From Anadara kagoshimensis (lineage: Eukaryota; Mollusca; Bivalvia; Arcoida; Arcidae): 64,000 nucleotides of DNA. Positions 1-14,100 of this stretch are shown here, one piece after another. The DNA lies in NCBI GenBank assembly GCA_021292105.1, contig CM037861.1, positions 34,688,172-34,752,171 on the forward strand, given 5' to 3'. Both the position numbers and the translations under genes were made by a program. The notes under the pieces were generated by a model. The model was not told the origin of the DNA and did no database searches. It was given only the letters and a program-made list of their open reading frames with translations. How positions within the stretch are numbered: position 1 is the stretch's first letter; every line of letters begins with the position of its first letter.

Positions 1-1996
1 ATCATGATACTGTGTCTAACAATACCTGACATCATGATGCTGTGTCTAACAATACCCCACATCTTGATACTGTGTCTAACAATACCTGATATCATGATAC
101 TGTGTCTAACAATACCTGACATCATGATGCTGTGTCTAACAATACCTGACATCATGATGCTGTGTCTAACAATACCTGATATCATGATACAGTGTCTAAC
201 AACACCTGACATCATGATGCTGTGTCTAACAATACCTCAAATCATGATGCTGTGTCTAACAATACCTGACATCATGATGCTGTGTGTAACAATACCTCAA
301 ATCATGATGCTGTGTCTAATAATACCTGACATCATGATGCTGTGTGTAACAATACCTGACATCATGATACTGTGTCTAATAATACCTGACATCATGATGC
401 TGTGTGTAACAATACCTGACATCATGATGCTGTGTCTAATAATACCTGACATCATGATGCTGTGTCTAACAATACCTCAAATCATGATGCTGTGTCTAAC
501 AACACCTGACATCATGATGCTGTGTGTAACAATACCTCAAATCATGATGCTGTGTCTAACAACACATGACATCATGATGCTGTGTCTAACAATACCTCAA
601 ATCATGATGCTGTGTCTAATAATACCTGACATCATGATGCTGTGTGTAACAATACCTCACATCATGATGCTGTGTCTAACAATACCTGACATCATGATAC
701 TGTGTCTAACAATACCTGACATCATGATGCTGTTTGGACCAATACCTCACATTAGATCCTGTGTCTAACAATACCTGACATCATGATGCTGTGTGTAACA
801 ATACCTGACATCATGATGCTTTGTCTAACAACACCTGACATCATGATACTGTGTCTAACAATACCTGACATCATGATGCTGTGTCTAACAATACCTGACA
901 TCATGATGCTGTGTCTAACAATACCTGACATCATGATACTGTGTCTAACAATACCTGACATCATGATGCTGTGTCTAACAATACCCCACATCATAATGCT
1001 GTGTTTAACAATACCTGACATCATGATACTGTGTCTAACAATACCCGACATCATGATGCTGTGTGTAACAATACCTCACATCATGATGCTGTGTCTAACA
1101 ATACCTGACATCATAATGCTGTGTCTAACAATACCTGACATCATGATACTGTGTCTAACAATACCTGACATCATGATGCTGTGTGTAACAATACCTCACA
1201 TCATGATGCTGTGTCTAACAATACCTGACATCATAATGCTGTGTCTAACAATACCTGACATCATGATACTGTGTCTAACAATATCTGACATCATGATGCT
1301 GAATGTAACAATACCTCACATCATGATGCTGTGTCTAACAATACCTGACATCATAATGCTGTGTCTAACAATACCTCACATCATGATGCTGTGTCTAACA
1401 ACACCTGACATCATGATACTGTGTCTAACAATACCTCACATCATGATACAGTGTCTAACAATACCTGATATCATGATACTGTGTCTAACAATACCTCACA
1501 TCATGATACTGTGTCTAACAATACCTCACATCATGATGCTGTTTGGACCAATACCTCACATCATGATGCTGTGTCTAACAATACCTCACATCATGATACT
1601 GTGTCTAACAATACCTTACATCATGATACTTTGTCTAACAATACCTCACATCATGATACTGAATCTAACAATACCTCACATCATGATGCTGTTTCGACCA
1701 ATACCTCACATCATGATGCTGTGTCTAACAATACCTCACATCATGATACTGTGTCTAACAATACCTGACATCATGATGCTGTGTCTAACAATACCCCACA
1801 TCATGATGCTGTGTCTAACAATACCTGACATCATGATACTTTGTCTAACAATACCTGACATCATGATACTTTGTCTAACAATACCTGACATCATGATGCT
1901 GTGTCTAACAATACCTGACATCATGATGCTGTGTCTAACAATACCTGACATCATGATGCTGTGTCTAACAATACCTGACATCATGATGCTGTTTCG
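1..1996. repeat. 30-bp tandem satellite in UCP4 intron 8
   Basis: About 66 copies of a 30-base unit with core TGTGTCTAACAATACCTGAC followed by ATCATGATRC. One short unit near 750-760 shifts the register. Because 30 is a multiple of 3, open frames of up to 419 codons with ten-residue periodicity exist on both strands; they are artefacts. The array is cut by the window start. Confidence 0.97.
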
Positions 1997-2026
1997 ACCT
2001 GTCCTGTATGTAGAAAAAAGCTATAC

Positions 2027-2116
2027 CTTCCATTTTCTGTAGGTTGATTCATCATTCTTGTTTTTACTACATCAGCTGGTGTACTAACTGTGGCAGCTAC
2101 TAACCCTGAACAAAAA
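2027..2116 (-). CDS. UCP4: UCP4 exon 8 (residues 225-254, third carrier signature)
   Basis: The exon encodes [19 protein letters not shown] and [12 protein letters not shown]; signature PADVVK. The correct acceptor is acttttag at 2117-2118. An inner AG at 2106-2107 (ttcag) looks better in isolation but would remove FCS and break the frame. The donor is GGAAG|gtatag. The 30-bp satellite begins only about 30 bases beyond this donor. Later exons are outside the window. Confidence 0.93.
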
Positions 2117-5100
2117 CTAAAAGTAAATAAAGAATATCAATATCCACCATTAACTGTGATGTATAACCAATGGTCATGTATTTGTCTAGATATCTAAAGA
2201 AGCATGGGTTTAATCTGTCTATACAACATTCTCACATGATCTTATTAATACAAAAGGACACGACACTATCATTCAAATGTTATGCCAAAAACAGTATGTA
2301 AAAGAGAGTATGCTCAGATGTGACCATGTCTGAATTTACAAGGTGTCCCCTATATTGTCCTAAAATATTTCAAAATGTACATTTGGCAAATGTGGTGTGA
2401 TTAATGTGACATATTGATGACTAAAGAACAGGTAGCTCAAAGGTCTGGTTGAGGTCAGTAGTGAACATATAGCTCAAAAGTCCAGTTGAGGTTAGCAGGG
2501 AACAGGTAATGCAAAGATCTGGTTGAGGTTAGTAGTGAACAGATAGCTCAAAGGTCTGGTTAAGGTTAGCAGGGAACAGGTAATGCAAAGGTCTGGTTGA
2601 GTTAAGAAGTGAACAGATAGCTCAAAGGTCCAGTTGAGGTTAGTATTGAACAGGCAGCTCAAAGGTCTGGTTAAGGTTAGTAGTGGGTGGGTAGCTCAAA
2701 GGTCCAGTTGAGGTTAGAATTGAACAGATAGCTCAAAGATCTGGTTGAAGTTAGTAGTGAATGATGGGTAGCTCAAAGGTCCAGTTGAGGTTAGTAGTGA
2801 ACAGATAGCTCAAAGGTCTAGTTGATATTAGTAGTGAACAAGTAGCTTAAATGTCCAGTTGAGGTTAGAAATGAACAGATAGCTCAAAGGTTTGGTTGAG
2901 GTTAATAGTGAATGGGTAGCCCAAAGGTCCGGTTGAGGTTAGCGTTAAACAAATAGCTCAAAGGTCCAGTTGAGGTTAGTAGTGAATAGGTAGCTCAGAG
3001 GTCCAGTATAGGTTAGCATTGAACAGATAGTTCATAAGTCCAGTTGAAGTTAGCATTGAACAAATACATGTAGCTCAACAGTCCAGTTGAGGTAAGCAGT
3101 GAATATGTAGCTCAAAGGTCCAGTTGAGGTTAGAAGTGAACAGATAGCTCAAAGGTCCAGTTGAGGTTAGTAGTGAACAGATAGCTCAAAGGTCTAGTTG
3201 ATATTAGTAGTGAACAGGTAGCTTAAATGTCCAGTTGAGGTTAGTAGTGAACAGATAGCTCAAAGGTCCAGTTGAGGTTAGTAGTGAACAGATAGCTCAA
3301 AGGTCCAGTTGAGGTTAGTAGTGAACAGATAGCTCAAAGGTCTAGTTGATATTAGTAGTGAACAGGTAGCTTAAATGTCCAGTTGAGGTTAGAAATGAAC
3401 AGATAGCTCAAAGGTTTGGTTGAGGTTAATAGTGAATGGGTAGCCCAAAGGTCCGGTTGAGGTTAGTAGTGAACAGATAGCTCAAAGGTCTGGTTGAGAT
3501 AAGTAGTGAATGGGTAGCTCAAAGGTCTGGTTGAAGTAAGTATTGAACAGGTAGCTCAAAGGTCCAGTTGAGGTTAGTAATGGATAGGTCAAAGGTCCAG
3601 TTGAGGTTAGTAGTAAATGGGTAGCTTAAAGGTCTGGTTGAGGTTAGTAGTGAACAGATAGCTCAAAGGTCTGGTTGAAGTTAGTAGTGAACAGGTAGCT
3701 CAAAGGTCCTATTGAGGTTAGTATTGAACAGATAGCTCAAAGGTCCAGTTGAGGTTAGAATTGAACAGATAGCTCAAAGGTCCAGTTGAGGTTAAAATTG
3801 AACAGATAGCTCAAAGGTCCAGTTGAAATTATTAGTGAACAGGTAGCTCAAAGATCTGGTTGAGGTTAGTAGTGAATGAGTAGCTCAAAGGTCCAGTTGA
3901 GGTTAGAATTGAACAGATAGCTCAAAGGTCCAGTTGAGGTTAGTATTGAACAGATAGATCAAAGGTCTGGTTGAAGTTAGTAGTGAACAGGTAGCTCAAA
4001 GGTCTGGTTGAGATTAGAAGTGAACAGGAAGCTTAAAGGTCAAGTTGAGGTTAGTAGTGAATGGGTAGCTCAAAGGTCTGATTGAGGTTAGTAATGAATA
4101 GGTAGTATGTCTAAAATAATTATATCCCTTACCTAGATAAATATCTACCTTACCTAGATACGGTATGTGTATAAAAATTATCTCCCTTAGATACAGTATG
4201 TGTATAATAATTATATACCTAGATAAGTATGTGTATAACAATTATCTCCCTTAGATATGGTATGTGTATAATAATTATCCCCCTTACCTAGATATGGTAT
4301 GTGTATAATAATTATCTCCTATATTTGTATGCTTTAATATTTGATGTTTAACTGTATCATATGTACATAAATCTGAAATAAAAAAGTTTACCTTTATTAA
4401 ACAAGCTTACAGTGATGTAATATGTAATACATGTCTCCTATCTGATAGTGTACAAACTGTCAGCCAGAGCTTAAAATATTCCTATTCAGTTTCTTCATGG
4501 AAAGGAGTAAACAGATAAAAAAATTTAATGTTCAATTTTCAAATCCTAAGACGGCTGCCATCAACCATCTCAAAAATCAAGTTGCAGCAATTTCTTATGA
4601 AATCAACGCTTAATGAAGTCCAGCATTAAAATGCAATATCTGAAAGTGCAGAAAACATTGTGGACAAAAAACTTTAGTCTCTTCCAATGGAACTAGGAGG
4701 GGACTCAAAACATGTTATTATTATTATTTACCTCCCATATTAACTAAAGCTGCCCTTTGTACATTAGGTACCCAGCCTCTGTATAATCCACGTAATCCAC
4801 TTTCTTTGACTATCATTTTGAAAGCTGCTGCTGTATTTTTTACCCTTCATAAATAAAGAAAAGAAACATCAATGGCAGTTTTAGCATATACTGGTGCATA
4901 ATATGATCCGACTCAAGACACCATCAATTTAAGATAGTTCCTTTGCACCTGAGGCAAAAAATATTCCCAAACAGATTTTTCTGAAAATTTGCGCATGTAC
5001 CCCTGAGTATACGCTTTGATGAACACAAACAAAAGAGACATATGCTTGGTTGTTTAGTGTTTTTTTCAGTAGAGTGCATTAAACCTTACCCTCCTTTTAA

Positions 5101-8100
5101 AAATTTTAATGCTCATTTCAAAATATCTCTTGGAAATAATTTGATGTTTGTAATTGATAAAATATAACTTTTTAAACATTTTATTTTCATCGTTTCAATA
5201 TATTTCAACAACAAGAGGCCCAATAGGGTCTGTACCGCTCACCTGGGCCAAAAACAGCATAAAAACACAAGAAATACTATATTTCAGGAGCAATAACTCT
5301 GATGTTGATATTTAGATATTTATGAAACTTGCTACTGAGTTAAATCTTGTCATGTCAATCATTTCTGCAATTTTTACTACAGTTGACTCTCGTTATCTCG
5401 AAATCGACGGGGAAATGCAAAAAGTTCGACTTTTATCCGGAGTTCGAGATAACCGATGTTAAAAACGGCAACAAAGGGGAAGTAACTCGTACACGCCTAC
5501 CGGAAGTCGCTACCGGAAGTCGCTTCCGGTTTTATCTTGTCAAACTGTATATTGCCGTTTTCTCCTATATCGTATGTATTCAAACATGAAATATATAAAA
5601 CTGCATTATTTATTATTTGTATTTATAATTGAGAATGTAGTATATAAACAAGAGGCCCATGGGCCTGATACGCTCACCTGATAACTAATGGCTAGCTGAT
5701 AGATTTAAAGAAAACATAAATACTAAACCCCAATGACTTTTTTCTTTACATCATGATAACCATTGTATCAATACCTACAACATTCTAATATACATGCCTA
5801 TACAAAAAGTTTATAGTTTTCGAGATAATTAACCATTTCGGTATTGTTTTACATCTGTGACCTTGACCTTTAAACCAATAACCTTTTTCTATACATCAAA
5901 ATGATCGTTGTATAAATACCTACAACATTCTAATATACATGCCTATACAAAAAGTTTATAGTTTTCGAGATAATTAACCATTTCGGTATTGGTTCCCATA
6001 TGTGACCTTGACCTTTACACCAATAACCTTTTTCTATACATCAAAATGATCGTTGTATAAATACCTACAACATTCTAATATACATGCCTATACAAAAAGT
6101 TTATAGTTTTCGAGATAATTAACCATTTCAGTATTGTTTCACATCTGTGACCTTGACCTTTGAACCCATGACCTTTTTCTATACATCAAAATGATCGTTG
6201 TATCAAAACCTACAACATTCTAATATACAAGCCTATACAAAAAGTTTATAGTTTTCGAGATAATTAACCATTTCGGTATTGTTTCACATCTGTGACCTTG
6301 ACCTTTAAACCAATAACCTTTTTCTATACATCAAAATGATCGTTGTATAAATACCTACAACATTCTAATATACATGCCTATACAAAAAGTTTATAGTTTT
6401 CGAGATAATTAACCATTTCGGTATTGGTTCGCATATGTGACCTTGACCTTTAAACCAATAACCTTTTTCTATACATCAAAATGATCGTTGTATCAATACC
6501 TACAACATTCTAATATACAAGCCTATACAAAAAGTTTATAGTTTTCGAGATAATTAACCATTTCAGTATTGTTTCACATCTGTGACCTTGACCTTTGAAC
6601 CCATGACCTTTTTCTATACATCAACATGACCGTTGTATCAATACCTACAACATTCTAATATACAAGCCTATACAAAAAGTTTATAGTTTTCGAGATAATT
6701 AACCATTTCGGTATTGTTTCACATCTGTGACCTTGACCTTTGAACCCATGACCTTTCTCTATACATCAAAATGATCGTTGTATCAATACCTACAACATTC
6801 TAATATACATGCCTATACAAAAAGTTTATAGTTTTCGAGATAATTAACCATTTCAGTAATGTTTCACATCTGTGACCTTGACCTTTGAACCCATGACCTT
6901 TTTCTATACATCAAAATGATTGTTGTATCAATACCTACAACATTCTAATATACATGCCTATACAAAATGTTTATAGTTTTCGAGATAATTAACCATTTCG
7001 GTATTGTTTCGCACCTGTGACCTTGACCTTTGAACCCATGACCTTTTTCTATACATCAAAATGATCATTGTATCGATACCTACAACATTCTAATATACAT
7101 GCTTATACAAAAAGTTTATAGTTTTCGAGATAATAATTATAATCAGAGGTAAAAAAAATTAGGTCACGACCTTCACAATTGACCTTGACCACATTTTGAA
7201 GATACTAACAAGAAGATGTCAAAACTGAAAACCCCATGTCATTATCTGGTCAAATAGTCAAGTTATAACAATTTGAAGTTATTTTACGATTTTTTCAAAA
7301 TTAAACGCAAAAACGCGTTACCTATTTTTCATCCGAATTTCACAAAATGAACAAACTATAGGCTTAAGACCCTAGAGAAGCCAAATATCACATCAGATTT
7401 TTTCTCCAATCAGTACTTTCGGAGAAGAAGATTTTTTAAGATTTTTGCACCCCTAGGTCACCTTGACCTAGTTATGGTAGCCATAGCAACACCATGAACA
7501 AATCTGAATTGCACCGGCCCATATATACTTCTGACAAAGTTTCATTAAAAACTGTCCAGTAGTTTCAGAGGAGAAGTCGAAAACAGGTGTTAACGACGCA
7601 CGCACACACGCACGCACGCACGCACATACACACGCAGCGCTATGCCATAAGCTCACATGACCTTTGGTCAGGTGAGCTAAAAATCAGGAGATTATCTGTT
7701 ACATAGTTCGACATAAATATACGATACTATGAAATAGTCATATAGATCTAGTAGCCTTATGAAATGCCAATGTCGACAAAATTCTCAGTATTTACCGATG
7801 CCGCTACATCTGTTTTAAATGTGAGAAGCAAGTTGGTTACAAAAAAGTGTCGACAGTGTTCATTTTTAAGTACTGTGAGATTGTATTCAAGTACAATTTT
7901 ATTCATACCAAGTGAATCAGTATACAGCTGTCTCTAAGTTTACAAGTGCATTATATTTGTGCTACTTTCCAGCTACTATTATCGTTTACTTAAAAATTAA
8001 ACGTGAAATATAAAGTACATCTTTTCAGCTACAATGTTGTCAATCAAATCCAATTTGGATATGAAAAATCTTATTCTGTCATTCTGCGTGATTCAATTCA

Positions 8101-11100
8101 GTTTTAAGAATAAAACTTGAAACAAAATAAAGTAAATATTATTTATTACAAAAGTTAGCAATTAATCAATAAAACAATACAATTTAGTCATAAAATCATC
8201 ATGATAATGCATAAATAATAAAGAAAAGAATAACAGAATGTCAATGTTCATTTCATAAATGTCTACTATACTTTTCATACATAAGCACTAAACTCTCAAC
8301 ATTACAAGAGCACTAGTTCCAAATTGCTTAAAATAAAGACATTTTCACTCATTATCATTGTAAAACATGACAAGAAATATGACACATAAGCATTACATCT
8401 AAAAAATATGAAATATAAAATCCATAATAATTTGTTTTAATAATCCAGAATTGAAAATATGAATAGTCACTGAATGTTTTAATGTAAATCCATATAACAA
8501 TTTATAATCTAATAAACTGAATGTCTTTAATCTTGTTAAGACGTTTTCTGGAAAAAGTCTGTAATGCCACTCTATGTTCGTAAAAAAACGATGTAAATGT
8601 TGACTAGTGATAAAGCTAGCGACGGCACTAAAATGATTGGACACATGCTCGGAATGTTCACTACAGTCTAAACAAGAGGCCCATGGGCCTTAACGCTCAC
8701 CTGTGACTTTGACCTTTGAACCCATAACCCTCATTCATATATCAAAATGATCATTAGGCCAATGTCTACAATATTCTAGCATACATGCCTATACAAAATA
8801 TTTATAGTTTTCAAGATAATAAACCAATTCAGTATTAATTTGCATCTGTGACCTTGACCTTTGAACTCATGACCTTTATTCATATATCAAAATTATTATT
8901 AGACCAATACCTACAATGTTCCAATATATATGTCTATACAAGGAGTTTATAGTTTTTGAGATAATCAACCATTTTAGTACTTGCTTGCATTTGTGACCTT
9001 AACCTTTGAACCCATGACCTTCATTCATATATCAAAATGACTGTTAGGCCCCAATACCTACATTATTCTAATATGTACAGTTTATATTTTTTTTGATAAT
9101 TTTCCATTTCAGTACTTGTTTGCATCATTTCTGTGACCTTGACCTTTGCACCCATGACCTTTATTAATATATCAAAATGACCATTGTGCCATTACCTACA
9201 ATATTCTAATATGTGTGCCTATAAAAAAAGTTAACAGTTTTGCAGATAATCAACTATAACAGTAATAGTTGTGCATCTTTGACCTTGACCTTTAAACCCA
9301 TGACCTTGATCTATGTATCAAAATGATCATCATGTCAATACCTACAATAAACTGAAAATCCCATGCCATTATAACCTGAAATGTTTAAAAAATAGCATTT
9401 TTTATCAAAGGTCAAAAACAGGGACATGACCTTGACCTTTGACATCTTTTGGAAGAAAATAGCAAGACAAGATCAACAGTGAAAACTCCATACAATTATC
9501 TTCAGCAGTTATTAAATTATAATTATTATTATTATTTTCAAAATTACATAATTTTCAGCAAAAAACGCGTAACCTATTTTTTGTTCAATTTTCATGAAAA
9601 ACACAATTTTAATGTTCCCAGGTATGCTGAATCCAAATATCCAATCAAAATTTGCCTGCACCTTTTGGTTTCAGAGAAGAAGATTTTTTTGTCTTCTTGC
9701 AATTTTTAGTAATGGCGGCCATCTTGTTGGGCGTGGCCAAACACCGAACACAATTTTTAGAGGCTGTTACCCAGGCATGATGATCACCAAGTTTCATCAA
9801 ATTTGGCCCAGTAGTTTTGGAGGAGAAGATTAAAATGTAAAGTTTACACACGACGGACGGTGATAGATTGCAATAGCTCATCTGAGCCTTTGGGTCAGGT
9901 GAGCTAAAAATCCCTGATAATGTCACATGCGTCTAAAACTTGGGATAATGGTCTCTTTACTGGGCACGGAAGTCACATCATCGTCCTCATTGTCACTAAT
10001 ATAATCTAAAATCCAATTTCGGGCACTTATGATATCACTAACAATACTGTCCTCGGTTATATCTTCCGATGTCTCTATATCATTGTCAATAACAGTATAG
10101 TCCTCTATAGATACAGCGGCACCAAAACCAAGTCGCATAATTCTGGCTAGTGGTATATCATCACAGGTCGTCATTGTCACTACACTCATCAGACAAATCT
10201 GCACTATTGGTAATACAGTAAAACCTCTCTAAACCGGACAAGCTCGGGACCATACATTTTGTCCGGTTTAGGGAGGTGTCCGGTTTAAGGAGGTTTTGAA
10301 ATTTTAACCTAGCTTATCTCCCCTTAACTAAAGATGATAAATGTCAGAGAAGCCACAATCAACAACACTGTACATGTTAATGCATTATAGAATATGCTAT
10401 ATGTAAAAGCTCTGTTTGAATTGGTTTTAAATCACCTTAATTCACTTTCTTAATAGGATTCTAATTAGGATACTAAAGGTAAACGACACTACCTTTATTA
10501 ATCCCTGACAGGACAACAATAGTGTTTACACCTTTCCAGTTTCCTTGATCCATAAGGTGTTACTGGATAATAATTAACAAAACAACTGTATCAACTATAG
10601 ATAATATGATAAGGTTATATAGAAGTGCTTATCTTAAGTTATTGTGTCAATTAACAAATAAATTAATGAACAAATTTAGATTAGAAAGAAAAACCACAAA
10701 AAGAAATAGAAAAATATATAGATGGAAAATATTTAAAATACAAATACATGAGTAATTAAATTAAATACCAAATATTTTAAATAAGAATAGAAAATAATAA
10801 AAAAAAACTTATGATTTTTTAGTGTCCATAATTGAATATTATTATAAATATGTTTAAAACTAATATATTTAAAAAAAAAAAAAACAATTTTTAAAAAAAA
10901 ATGTTGTCCGGTTTAGAGAGGTTCAATTTTAAGGATATAAGCAACTTGGGACTAAAAAGTTTGTCCGGTGTCCGGAATAGAGAGTGTCCGGTTTAGAGAG
11001 GTTCTTGTTAGTTGAAATAAAGAAGGATGAATTCGGGACCAAATATTTTGTCCGGAATAGAGAGTTGTCCGGTTTAGAGAGTGTCCCGTTTAGGGAGGTT

Positions 11101-14100
11101 TCACTGTAAATCCAGCATGGCGGAAACAGTTCTCAATTGTCTTAGAATTTACACAGTTCCATGCTTCACGTAACATGCGTAACGCATCCAGAACACTGAT
11201 GCACAATTCAGACTTGGTGTCTTTAGCACATATTTTCTTTTTAATTATTAATTTCCTATAATAACACTTGAGATTCCTTATTACACCTTGGTCCATCGGT
11301 TGTGTTACACTAGTCGTATTAGGTGGTAAAAAAACTTAAGTCCAGTGATGTTAGGATGTGCTGGACAGTTGTCAACGATCACAACAATTTTTCTCTTCTT
11401 TTTTGTCATGCTCTTATTAACGGATAGCAACCAGTTTGTAAACAGTTCTGATGTCATCCATGCTTTCTTATTTGAACAGTATTCAGTTGGTAATGTTTTT
11501 ACATTCTTAAAACAACAGGGTTTTCTTGACTTCCCGATCACTAATAATGGCAATTTATCAGTCACAATCATATTAGCACAGACCATAACGGTTAGCCGAT
11601 CTTTACTCGTTTTTCTTTACTCGTTTTTCCACCGTGGCAACCAACACTTTTAAACTCTAATGTCTTGTCTGGTAGTAGTTTAAAAAATAATCCAGTTTCA
11701 TAGGCGCTGTATATGTCATCTGGATGGTATTCTCCGACAATTGAAGTTAATTTTGTTTGCCATTCAGTCATGGCACTGCTACTTTTTTCTACCGATTTAG
11801 ACTCGCCACACACTTTTTTAAACGTAATATTATGTCAACCTTTAAACCTTTCAACCCATCCATTTGAACATTCAAAATCTTGCTGTGATACACCAAGTTT
11901 TTTTGCAAATGATTTTGCTTTCTCTCTCAAAATGTCGCCAGAAATGGGCACATTTTGATCTCTCGCATTTTTAAACCATTTAAGATATATACGTCTTCTA
12001 CCTCAGGGAATTTTGCACCTCGGTCTTTTTTTCTTTGTGTGCCCATTTCACCAGACTGATATTTAGACTTTATTTCATCTTTGTTTTTTAGCCATGTCGA
12101 CAAAGTCGATTTTGCAATGCCAAAATTAATTGCTACTTGATTTTTCTTCTTTTCTTTCTCTACAGCTATAACCGTCTCATATTTCACATCATACGACTTA
12201 GTGTCTAATTTTCGTTTACACCTCCTTTACCCACTACAGTAGCTGATCCATGTGATTATGCATTTTGTTTTATAAGATTTTCTTTAATTACTCAAATCTG
12301 TCAATAACTGATTGCGCTATTGTTATTAGCCGACAAATAGTGGAGTCCGCTTTGGTCTCCATACCAGTTTCGCTTTGTGTACTTTAATCACCCCAAGCTT
12401 CCGGTTGTATTGAGTAATGTTCACATCACACGCTTTCGGCAGCCATGTTCAGTTTGGCAGTAATTATAACACCTGCTAATCTCCTTGATGGTTTAATTGC
12501 TTATGCCACGGATAATAATTAAGGGCTTAAGGAAATTGGGAGGTCAGTTCAATGTTGTAATTTTAAAATCAACAAGAGGCGGACAGTCAAATATTTTATT
12601 AATGTTGGAATGTGTTTTTTCTACCAAAAAATCTGTAGACGTTTACAAATTTGATTTTCCAAAATGTTTTGTTTGAGTTAACAAATTTAATTTTTCCTAA
12701 ATTTTTTGTTCAGAGTTAACAAATGTAATTTTCCTAGGATTTCATTCAAGGGGACGAAAATATTATTTGACATATCTGATAATTTGAGATATCCGAGTTC
12801 AAGATAACTGGAGTGATTTTGGTTTAATAAAGAACAACTCTGTTCGGACTTTTTAAAAAAGTTTGAGATATCTGGTAGTTTGAGATATCCGAGTTCGAGA
12901 TAACGAGATTCAACTGTATTTATCTTGGGGAAAAATAATCAAAAACTATAAAAAAAGAGGCCCAAAAGAGCAGTGTAATGCTCAACAAGCAAAGTTTTAC
13001 CTAATTTGCATATTTTGCTTAAATTAGGTAAATGAAAAACCCTTTACATTTGTTATATGGCTAGGAATCTACTTTCTATATTTCAATTTGAAATAAAATG
13101 GTGGCAAATTGAATGCACAATGCCCATTTTAGTAATTTTGCTATTTATAGTAATGGTGGTCATCATCTTACGTTTTTACAAGGTTGTCTTGTACAAACTT
13201 TGAGCTACTTCACCTAGGGACCTTCTACAACAACTTTGGTTTCATTTGGCCACATGGTTTCAGAGGAGAAGATCAAACTTAAAGCAAGGACACATGCACA
13301 CTTAACCATGCCATAAGCTCAACTGGCTATATAGTTTTCGAGATAATTTACCATTTCGTTATTGTTTTGCATCTTTGACCTTAACTTTTGAACCAATGGC
13401 CTTTTTCTACACATCAAAATAAATCTTTGTATTAATACCTACAACATTCTAATATACTTCCCTATAGAAAAGGTTAATAGTTTTCAAGATAATCAACCAT
13501 TTCAGCATTCTTTCCCATTTTGACCTACCTTTGAACCCATGACCTTTTTCTATTCATCAAAATGATCATTGGATCAATACCTATATTGTTCTGATATATA
13601 TGCCTATACAAAAAGTTTATAGTTTTCAAGATAATCGACCATTTCAGTATTCTTTCGCATCTATGACCTTGACCTTTAAACCTATGACTTTAATCTATAT
13701 ATTAAAATGATCATAGCATCAATATCAATGAGATCTTTGAACCCATGTCTTTGATCTATGTATTAAAATGATGTCATGTCAATACCTACATTTAACTGAA
13801 AATCCCATGCTATAAACACCTCAAATGTTTAAAAAATAGCATTTTTTATAAAAGGTCAAAAACTGGGACATGACTTGACCTTTGACATCTATTGGAAGAG
13901 TAAATCAAAGTACTGAAAGTACTAAAATTCGCGAAAGATTAGAAAGACAGGGAGTTCAGTGTCTCCATCAATGTAGTGTCAGGTATATGAAGTTGTCAGG
14001 TAACTGAAAGGAGGTTGTTATGTTCACCTTGCATTGCTCCCAACACAACATAGCGGGTTCATGTAGTGTGCAATGTGCAGACTATGAGCATGGGGCTGTT

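Larger units (their letters stand above)
5652..7683 (+). mobile_element. Full-length ACAAGAGGCCC family element, subfamily A
   Basis: Preceded by ACAA, it starts GAGGCCCATGGGCCT (a 12-base palindrome), with subterminal CGCTCACCTGA. It contains about ten tandem 145-base units, then a ~500-base 3' domain, a (CGCA)n microsatellite (7595-7635), a 3' hairpin (7650-7678) and CTAAAAA. It has no coding capacity. The architecture resembles bivalve 'pearl' elements and non-autonomous Helentron-type rolling-circle elements (subterminal inverted repeats, tandem array, 3' hairpin). That class assignment is inference. It lies antisense to UCP4. Confidence 0.85.
5380..12916 (-). mobile_element. Composite Tigger/pogo DNA transposon with nested insertions
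   Basis: The left end CAGTTGACTCTCGTTATCTC is matched in inverse orientation at the right end, which on the minus strand reads CAGTTGAATCTCGTTATCTC. Both ends are flanked by TA, the Tc1/mariner-pogo target duplication. A decayed pogo-type transposase lies inside on the minus strand (9914-12226). Two copies of the ACAAGAGGCCC family (5652-7683, 8676-9910) and an 891-base TA-flanked element (10216-11106) are nested in it. That the two ends belong to one insertion is inferred from their TIR match and the transposase orientation. Confidence 0.7.

Noticed and set aside
1-2000. CRISPR-like array (30-base repeats)
   Set aside because: No unique spacers; simple head-to-tail satellite in a eukaryotic intron.
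4-2042. Open frames of up to 419 codons with ten-residue periodicity
   Set aside because: They follow from a 30-base satellite unit without stops; both strands are open and the array lies in a UCP4 intron.
2106-2108. Acceptor ttcag for UCP4 exon 8
   Set aside because: It makes a phase error with exon 7 and loses FCS; the acceptor at 2117-2118 restores phase and conserved residues.
9449-9926. Frames of 79-93 codons repeated at 9594, 17432 and 26136
   Set aside because: They recur because they are the 3' domain of the mobile element; frames shift between copies and both strands are open, so no coding selection.
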